The notes under the pieces: model-generated | Database searches by the model: none | Seen by the model: the letters and a program-made list of their open reading frames with translations, nothing else | What the model was told of the DNA's origin: nothing | Translations under genes and position numbers: made by a program | In this document: piece after piece, positions 58,774 through 64,000 of the stretch | How the letters are laid out: each line of letters starts with the position of its first letter | Numbering within the stretch: the stretch's first letter is position 1 | Assembly (NCBI RefSeq): GCF_003665435.1 | Contig: NZ_CP023407.1 | Span: 5,257,501 to 5,321,500, forward strand | Source: Streptomyces fungicidicus | Lineage (GTDB): Bacteria > Actinomycetota > Actinomycetes > Streptomycetales > Streptomycetaceae | Length of the DNA stretch: 64,000 nucleotides | Direction: 5' to 3'

Positions 58774-59748
58774 GTGACTCCCGTCGAGCTCTCCCGCACC
58801 GTGCTGCGCGCGGTGCGCTGTGCTGTCGACGAGGGAGAGCTGCGGGTGGCCGTGCCCGAGCGGGTTCGCGTGGCGCCGCCGGGGCCCGGGGGGTGCGGGG
58901 ACTACGCGACCAACGTCGCCCTGCAGCTCGCGCGGCCGGCCGGGCGTCCGGCGCAGCATGTCGCCGAGGTTCTCCGGCCGCGCCTCCTCCGTGACCCCGG
59001 AGTCGGGGACGTCGTCATCACCGGGCCCGGGTTCCTCAACATCAGCCTCGCCGACGCCGCGCCCGTCGCGCTCGTGCGCGAGATCCTGCGGAGCGGTACG
59101 AGCTACGGCCACGGTGACGCCCAGAAGGGCCGTACCGTGCGGCTGCGCGCGGTGAGTGAGGCGCGGGCCGTCGTGCACTCCGATGTCGTCGCGCGTGTAC
59201 TGCGCTCGCAGGGTGCCCTGGTCCACCTCGACGACCCCGCGGGCGTCCTCATCCGTCCGGTGCCCGCCCCCGCCGACCCCGCCCCCCTCGGCCCCGACGC
59301 CGGACGCTGGGCGCTGCTGTATCCGGCGTCGCACGACCGGCCGCGGATCGGTGGCGAGCATCTGGTGCAGCGGGAGAGCAATCCGCTGTTCCGGGTGCGG
59401 TACGCCCATGCCCGGACCCGGGCGCTCCTGCGCAACGCCGCCGACCTCGGGTACGGCCCCGAGCCCGGACCGGTGAGGGAGGCGGAGGCGCAGTCGCTGC
59501 TGCGGGTCCTCGCCGACCACCCCCGGGTCCTCGCGGCCGCGGCCGCGCAGCACGCGCCCGACCGGCTCGCCCGGCATCTCGTCGCCGTCGCCGACGCCCT
59601 ACCGCCCCTGCTCCCCGCCGTGCTGCCGCTCGGTGAGGAGAAACCCTCGGCCGCCCACCGTGCCCGGCTCGCGCTCGCCGACGCGGCCGGGACGGTGCTG
59701 GCCGGCGGCCTGTCCCTGCTCGGCATCGACGCACCAGACCACCTCTGA
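58774..59748 (+). CDS. nrtL: ArgS-related anticodon-binding protein NrtL
   Basis: 324 aa from a GTG at 58774. It looks like an arginyl-tRNA synthetase missing its catalytic HIGH/KMSKS part: DYATNVALQLARPAGRPAQH and GPGFLNISLADAAPVALVRE match the ArgS N-terminal (Add-1) domain, and NPLFRVRYAHARTRALLRNA plus the helical end match the DALR anticodon domain. Known in actinobacteria directly before lysA. It is thought to bind tRNA-Arg; its role is unclear. Confidence 0.9.
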   Translation: MTPVELSRTVLRAVRCAVDEGELRVAVPERVRVAPPGPGGCGDYATNVALQLARPAGRPAQHVAEVLRPRLLRDPGVGDVVITGPGFLNISLADAAPVALVREILRSGTSYGHGDAQKGRTVRLRAVSEARAVVHSDVVARVLRSQGALVHLDDPAGVLIRPVPAPADPAPLGPDAGRWALLYPASHDRPRIGGEHLVQRESNPLFRVRYAHARTRALLRNAADLGYGPEPGPVREAEAQSLLRVLADHPRVLAAAAAQHAPDRLARHLVAVADALPPLLPAVLPLGEEKPSAAHRARLALADAAGTVLAGGLSLLGIDAPDHL

Positions 59749-59771
59749 GAGAGCGCAGAGAGACACACGAC

Positions 59772-61163
59772 ATGAGCCGTTCCGCACACCCCGCCGGGCC
59801 CCGTCACGCCGACGTCCTCCCCGAGGGGCACTACTCCGCACCGCCCACCGACCTCAACGCCCTCGACTCCAAGGTGTGGGCCGAGACCGTCACGCGTGAC
59901 ACCGACGGTGTGCTCACCGTCGGCGGGCTCGACGTCAGGCGGCTCGCCGAGGAGTTCGGCACCCCCGCCTACTTCCTCGACGAGGACGACTTCAGGGCCC
60001 GGGCGCGGTCCTGGCGTACCGCGTTCGGCGACGACGCCGACGTGTTCTACGCCGGCAAGGCGTTCCTGTCCCGGGCCGTCGTGCGGTGGCTGCACGAGGA
60101 GGGGCTGAACCTGGACGTGTGCTCGGGCGGCGAGCTGGCCACCGCGCTGTCGGCCGGGATGCCCGCCGAGCGGATCGCCTTCCACGGCAACAACAAGTCC
60201 ACGGACGAGATCCGGCGGGCCGTCGAGGCCGGGGTCGGGCGGATCGTGCTCGACTCGTTCCAGGAGATCGTCCGCGTCGCGCACATCGCGCAGGAGCTCG
60301 GCACGCGGCAGCGGGTGCAGATCCGCATCACCGTGGGGGTCGAGGCGCACACGCACGAGTTCATCGCCACCGCCCACGAGGACCAGAAGTTCGGCATCCC
60401 GCTGGCCGGCGGGCAGGCGGCGGAGGCGGTGCGGCGGGCGCTGACGCTGGACGGGCTGGAGCTCATCGGGATCCACTCGCACATCGGGTCGCAGATCTTC
60501 GACATGTCGGGGTTCGAGGTCGCCGCGCACCGGGTCGTCGGGCTGCTCAGGGACATCCGGGACGAGCACGGGGTCGAGCTGCCCGAGATCGACCTCGGGG
60601 GCGGCCTCGGCATCGCGTACACCAGCGACGACGACCCCCGTGAGCCGCACGAGATCGCCAAGGCGCTCACCGAGATCGTCACCCGGGAGTGCGACGCCGC
60701 GCGTCTCGCGACGCCCCGCATCTCCGTCGAGCCGGGGCGCGCCATCGTCGGCCCCACCGCGTTCACGCTCTACGAGGTCGGCACCGTCAAGCCGCTCGAC
60801 GGGCTGCGCACGTACGTCTCCGTGGACGGCGGGATGTCGGACAACATCCGCACCGCGCTGTACGACGCCGAGTACAGCGTCGCGCTCGCCTCCCGGGTCT
60901 CCGAGGCGGAGCCGATGCTGTGCCGGGTCGTCGGCAAGCACTGCGAGAGCGGGGACATCGTGGTGAAGGACGCCTTCCTGCCGGGGGACCTGGCGCCGGG
61001 CGACCTCATCGCCGTACCGGCGACGGGGGCGTACTGCCGGTCGATGGCCAGCAACTACAACCATGTCCTGCGTCCGCCCGTGGTCGCCGTCCGGGACGGT
61101 GAGGCGCGTGTGATCGTCCGCCGGGAGACGGAGGAGGACATCCTTCGGCTCGACGTCGGGTGA
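59772..61163 (+). CDS. lysA: diaminopimelate decarboxylase
   Basis: 463 aa, normal length. PLP lysine K96 in VFYAGKAFL, LDVCSGGELATALSAG, GIHSHIGSQIFD, LGGGLGIAY, ISVEPGRAIVG and the second-subunit cysteine motif KHCESGDIV. It makes lysine from meso-diaminopimelate, the last step of the pathway. It lies 23 bases after nrtL, so the two are probably co-transcribed. Confidence 0.97.
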   Translation: MSRSAHPAGPRHADVLPEGHYSAPPTDLNALDSKVWAETVTRDTDGVLTVGGLDVRRLAEEFGTPAYFLDEDDFRARARSWRTAFGDDADVFYAGKAFLSRAVVRWLHEEGLNLDVCSGGELATALSAGMPAERIAFHGNNKSTDEIRRAVEAGVGRIVLDSFQEIVRVAHIAQELGTRQRVQIRITVGVEAHTHEFIATAHEDQKFGIPLAGGQAAEAVRRALTLDGLELIGIHSHIGSQIFDMSGFEVAAHRVVGLLRDIRDEHGVELPEIDLGGGLGIAYTSDDDPREPHEIAKALTEIVTRECDAARLATPRISVEPGRAIVGPTAFTLYEVGTVKPLDGLRTYVSVDGGMSDNIRTALYDAEYSVALASRVSEAEPMLCRVVGKHCESGDIVVKDAFLPGDLAPGDLIAVPATGAYCRSMASNYNHVLRPPVVAVRDGEARVIVRRETEEDILRLDVG

Positions 61164-61171
61164 GCGCCGGC

Positions 61172-61217
61172 TCGGCGAACCGGTGCCGGGTGAGCGGCGT
61201 CGGCACCGGTTCGCCGA
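61172..61217 (+). terminator. terminator after lysA
   Basis: A perfect 17-base inverted repeat: TCGGCGAACCGGTGCCG (61172-61188) and its complement (61201-61217), 12-base loop, eight bases after the lysA stop. The remaining bases up to hom show no riboswitch-like structure I can identify. Confidence 0.8.
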
Positions 61218-61382
61218 TGTCGGACGAGTGATGACAGGGCCCTTGATCGTGTGACGGAAGATCTTCTGTCTTTTCGGTCACGAAAATGAAATAGATGTCT
61301 CACGATCCGGACTTAAGGAAGAAAGTCCCGTCCGGTGAGTGAGACTGGGGCAACCGAGACGGTAATCAGGAATCGAGGTCGG

Positions 61383-62675
61383 ATGATGCGTACGCGTCCG
61401 CTGAAGGTGGCGCTGCTGGGCTGTGGAGTGGTCGGCTCAGAGGTGGCGCGCATCATGACGACGCACGCCGCCGACCTCGCCGCCCGGATCGGGGCTCCGG
61501 TGGAGCTGGCGGGCGTGGCCGTGCGGCGACCCGACAAGGTGCGCGAGGGCATCGACCCGGCCCTGGTCACCACGGACGCCACCGCGCTCGTCAAACGCGG
61601 CGACCTCGACATCGTCGTGGAGGTCATCGGCGGCATCGAGCCCGCCCGTACGCTCATCACCACCGCCTTCGAGCACGGCGCCTCCGTCGTCTCCGCGAAC
61701 AAGGCGCTGCTCGCCCAGGACGGCGCCGCGCTGCACGCCGCGGCCGAGGAGCACGGCAAGGACCTGTACTACGAGGCCTCCGTCGCCGGCGCCATCCCGC
61801 TGATCCGCCCGCTACGCGAGTCGCTCGCCGGCGACAAGGTGAACCGGGTGCTCGGCATCGTCAACGGCACCACCAACTTCATCCTCGACAAGATGGACTC
61901 CACCGGCGCCGGCTACCAGGAGGCGCTCGACGAGGCCACCGCGCTCGGGTACGCCGAGGCCGACCCGACCGCCGACGTCGAGGGCTTCGACGCCGCCGCC
62001 AAGGCCGCCATCCTCGCCGGGATCGCCTTCCACACGCGCGTGCGGCTCGACGACGTCTACCGCGAGGGCATGACCGAGGTCACCGCCGCCGACTTCGCCT
62101 CGGCGAAGGAGATGGGCTGCACCATCAAGCTGCTCGCCATCTGCGAGCGGGCCGGGGACGGGGCGTCGGTCACCGCGCGGGTGCATCCGGCGATGATTCC
62201 GCTCAGCCACCCGCTCGCCTCCGTGCGCGGCGCCTACAACGCCGTGTTCGTCGAGTCGGACGCCGCGGGGCAGCTGATGTTCTACGGGCCGGGCGCGGGC
62301 GGCGCTCCGACCGCCTCCGCCGTGCTCGGCGACCTGGTCGCCGTGGGGCGCAACCTGGTCGGCGGGACCACCGGTCCGGGAGAGTCCGCGTATGCGGCGC
62401 TGCCCGTGTCGTCGATGGGCGAGGTCGTCACGCGGTACCACATCAGCCTGGACGTGGCCGACAAACCGGGTGTTCTCGCCCAGGTCGCGACCGTGTTCGC
62501 CGAGCACGGTGTCTCGATCGACACGGTCCGCCAGCAGGGCAAGGACGGTGAGGCATCCCTCGTCGTCGTCACCCACCGTGCGTCCGACGCGGCCCTCAGC
62601 GGCGTCGTCGAGGCGTTGCGCAAGCTCGACACCGTGCGCGGTGTCGCCAGCATCATGCGGGTTGAAGGAGAGTAA
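61383..62675 (+). CDS. hom: homoserine dehydrogenase
   Basis: 430 aa from the first ATG of ATGATG at 61383. NAD(P) site VALLGCGVVGSEVAR, SANKALLAQDG, then the catalytic region YYEASVAGAIPLIRPLRES, IVNGTTNFIL and EADPTADVEGFDAAAKAAIL. A C-terminal ACT domain (about 355-430, HISLDVADKPGVLAQVATVF) gives threonine feedback control. It reduces aspartate semialdehyde to homoserine. Six bases before thrC. Confidence 0.96.
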   Translation: MMRTRPLKVALLGCGVVGSEVARIMTTHAADLAARIGAPVELAGVAVRRPDKVREGIDPALVTTDATALVKRGDLDIVVEVIGGIEPARTLITTAFEHGASVVSANKALLAQDGAALHAAAEEHGKDLYYEASVAGAIPLIRPLRESLAGDKVNRVLGIVNGTTNFILDKMDSTGAGYQEALDEATALGYAEADPTADVEGFDAAAKAAILAGIAFHTRVRLDDVYREGMTEVTAADFASAKEMGCTIKLLAICERAGDGASVTARVHPAMIPLSHPLASVRGAYNAVFVESDAAGQLMFYGPGAGGAPTASAVLGDLVAVGRNLVGGTTGPGESAYAALPVSSMGEVVTRYHISLDVADKPGVLAQVATVFAEHGVSIDTVRQQGKDGEASLVVVTHRASDAALSGVVEALRKLDTVRGVASIMRVEGE

Positions 62676-62681
62676 CCAGCA

Positions 62682-63740
62682 ATGACCCACCAGTGGCGCG
62701 GAATCATCGAGGAGTACCGGGACCGGCTGCCGGTATCCGACACCACGCCGGTCGTGACGCTCCGTGAGGGCGGGACGCCGCTCGTGCCCGCGCAGGTGCT
62801 CTCCGAGCGCACGGGCTGCGAGGTGCACCTCAAGGTCGAGGGCGCGAACCCGACCGGGTCCTTCAAGGACCGCGGTATGACGATGGCGATCTCCAAGGCG
62901 AAGGAGGAGGGAGCCAAGGCCGTCATCTGCGCCTCCACCGGCAACACCTCGGCCTCCGCCGCCGCGTACGGCGTGCGCGCGGGCATGGTCTCGGCCGTGC
63001 TGGTGCCGCAGGGCAAGATCGCGCTCGGCAAGATGGGCCAGGCGCTGGTCCACGGGGCGAAGATCCTCCAGGTCGACGGCAACTTCGACGACTGCCTCAC
63101 GCTGGCCCGCGCGCTGAGCGAAAACTACCCCGTGGCGCTGGTCAATTCGGTCAACCCGGTACGTATCGAGGGGCAGAAGACCGCCGCCTTCGAGATCGTG
63201 GACATGCTGGGCGACGCCCCCGACATCCACGTCCTGCCGGTCGGCAACGCGGGCAACATCACCGCGTACTGGAAGGGCTACAAGGAGTACGCCGCCGACG
63301 GGATCGCCGGCCGGACGCCCCGGATGTGGGGGTTCCAGGCGTCCGGCAGCGCGCCCATCGTGCGCGGCGAGGTCGTCAAGGACCCGTCGACGATCGCCAC
63401 CGCCATCCGGATCGGCAACCCGGCGTCGTGGAACCTCGCGCTCGCCGCGCGGGACGAGTCCGGCGGCGCCATCGACGAGGTGACGGACCGTGAGATCCTG
63501 CGCGCCTACCGGCTGTTGGCGTCGCAGGAGGGCGTCTTCGTCGAGCCCGCGTCCGCCGCGTCGGTCGCCGGTCTGCTGAAGGCCGCCGAGCAGGGCAAGG
63601 TCGACCCCGGGCAGCGGATCGTGTGCACCGTCACGGGCAACGGTCTGAAGGACCCCGACTGGGCCGTCGCCGGCGCCCCGCAGCCGGTCACCGTGCCCGT
63701 CGACGCCGCGACCGCCGCCGAGCGCCTCGGCCTCGTCTAG
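62682..63740 (+). CDS. thrC: threonine synthase
   Basis: 352 aa, short actinobacterial type. PLP lysine K62 in NPTGSFKDRGMT, the phosphate-binding loop PVGNAGNITAYWKG, and VCTVTGNGLKDP near the end. It turns phosphohomoserine into threonine. Overlap-free operon with hom, ribosome-binding site GAAGGAG within the hom stop region. thrB usually follows, outside the window. Confidence 0.96.
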   Translation: MTHQWRGIIEEYRDRLPVSDTTPVVTLREGGTPLVPAQVLSERTGCEVHLKVEGANPTGSFKDRGMTMAISKAKEEGAKAVICASTGNTSASAAAYGVRAGMVSAVLVPQGKIALGKMGQALVHGAKILQVDGNFDDCLTLARALSENYPVALVNSVNPVRIEGQKTAAFEIVDMLGDAPDIHVLPVGNAGNITAYWKGYKEYAADGIAGRTPRMWGFQASGSAPIVRGEVVKDPSTIATAIRIGNPASWNLALAARDESGGAIDEVTDREILRAYRLLASQEGVFVEPASAASVAGLLKAAEQGKVDPGQRIVCTVTGNGLKDPDWAVAGAPQPVTVPVDAATAAERLGLV

Positions 63741-64000
63741 CCTGCCCGTCCCGCGCGGGACAGATGCGTGTCTTCCCGCGTGGGCCACACGGGCCCCCGC
63801 GTGGTTCACGCGGGGCGGACCGTGCGGGACGCACCGCCCGTGCCTGCGCGAAACGGCAAAACCGGCGTAAGGGTGCGCTCCTCCGGGAAAGTCCTCTTCA
63901 GGGGGTGCACAGGGGGCTTGCGACACGCATCGTGCGCCTCCTGTGCGCCCTATGTCGCCAGTCAACCTTCCTTCGATAGGCTGTACTGAACCCGCCCGCC
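63741..64000. other. non-coding end of the window after thrC
   Basis: A 14-base palindrome GTCCCGCGCGGGAC (63748-63761) and further CGCGTGG/CACGCGGG repeats could end thrC transcription. The two ORFs that cross it lack a ribosome-binding site. I see no other gene in the remaining 240 bases. Confidence 0.5.

Noticed and set aside
59103..61064. 653-codon reverse-strand ORF over nrtL-lysA
   Set aside because: Shadow of two unmistakable biosynthetic genes.
61812..63965. 717-codon reverse-strand ORF over hom-thrC
   Set aside because: Shadow frame; no motif and no start signal.
1..64000. CRISPR array
   Set aside because: No run of regularly spaced short repeats and no cas-like gene was seen.

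Overview
The window is chromosomal DNA from a Streptomyces or a very close relative. Evidence is the very high G+C content, frequent GTG starts, the nrtL-lysA-hom-thrC block, several STAS/RsbW/SpoIIE regulators, and a complete pSAM2/SLP1-type conjugative integration module.

Layout. (1) 1-9.8 kb: core-like chromosome with a stress-type partner-switching group (STAS proteins, a PAS-GAF-SpoIIE phosphatase fused by overlap to a B12-binding-fold protein, RsbW-like ATPases), a YihY membrane protein and a secreted TAP-like hydrolase. (2) 9.9-15.8 kb: an accessory set: formyl-THF cyclo-ligase family protein, XRE/TPR regulator, small ATPase, then a tight run of a 47-aa peptide, a JmjC/cupin oxygenase, an aldo/keto reductase and an APH-fold kinase. 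This resembles a small peptide-modifying cluster. (3) 15.7-18.8 kb: debris of an older mobile element: a cut HNH-nuclease-like gene, a frameshifted 3' fragment of an integrase related to the intact one at 55-57 kb, a DUF262 defence-type protein, and a partial copy of a tRNA-Arg gene.

(4) 18,785-58,058: a 39-kb integrative element bounded by a 46-bp direct repeat that is the 3' part of tRNA-Arg(CCG). Its right third is the backbone of an actinomycete integrative conjugative element: GntR regulators with their operators, small transfer proteins, TraB-type FtsK translocase, Spd membrane proteins, Rep, Xis and integrase. Its left two thirds are cargo: two insertion sequences; a five-gene, fully overlapping operon carrying DISARM-type drmA and drmB with a NERD-UvrD helicase and two proteins I do not recognise; a C5 cytosine methyltransferase fused to an endonuclease III-like iron-sulfur domain; and, convergent with it, a four-gene MutL-like ATPase/Z1/PD-(D/E)XK/AIPR operon (Mza-type). 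Further right are a lower-G+C Mrr-type nuclease and a trypsin-like protease, an IS110 element, and a DUF1152 gene pair. A NERD-domain gene fills the slot between integrase and tRNA.

(5) 58.0-64 kb: intact tRNA-Arg, a stand-alone response-regulator receiver, nrtL, lysA, hom and thrC (lysine/threonine biosynthesis).

The main result is a mobile multi-layer antiviral island: a DISARM-related operon without drmC or a methyltransferase inside the operon, lying beside an Mza-type system whose methyltransferase carries a probably inactive DNA-glycosylase-like domain. Family assignments come from motifs read by eye; no database search was possible.
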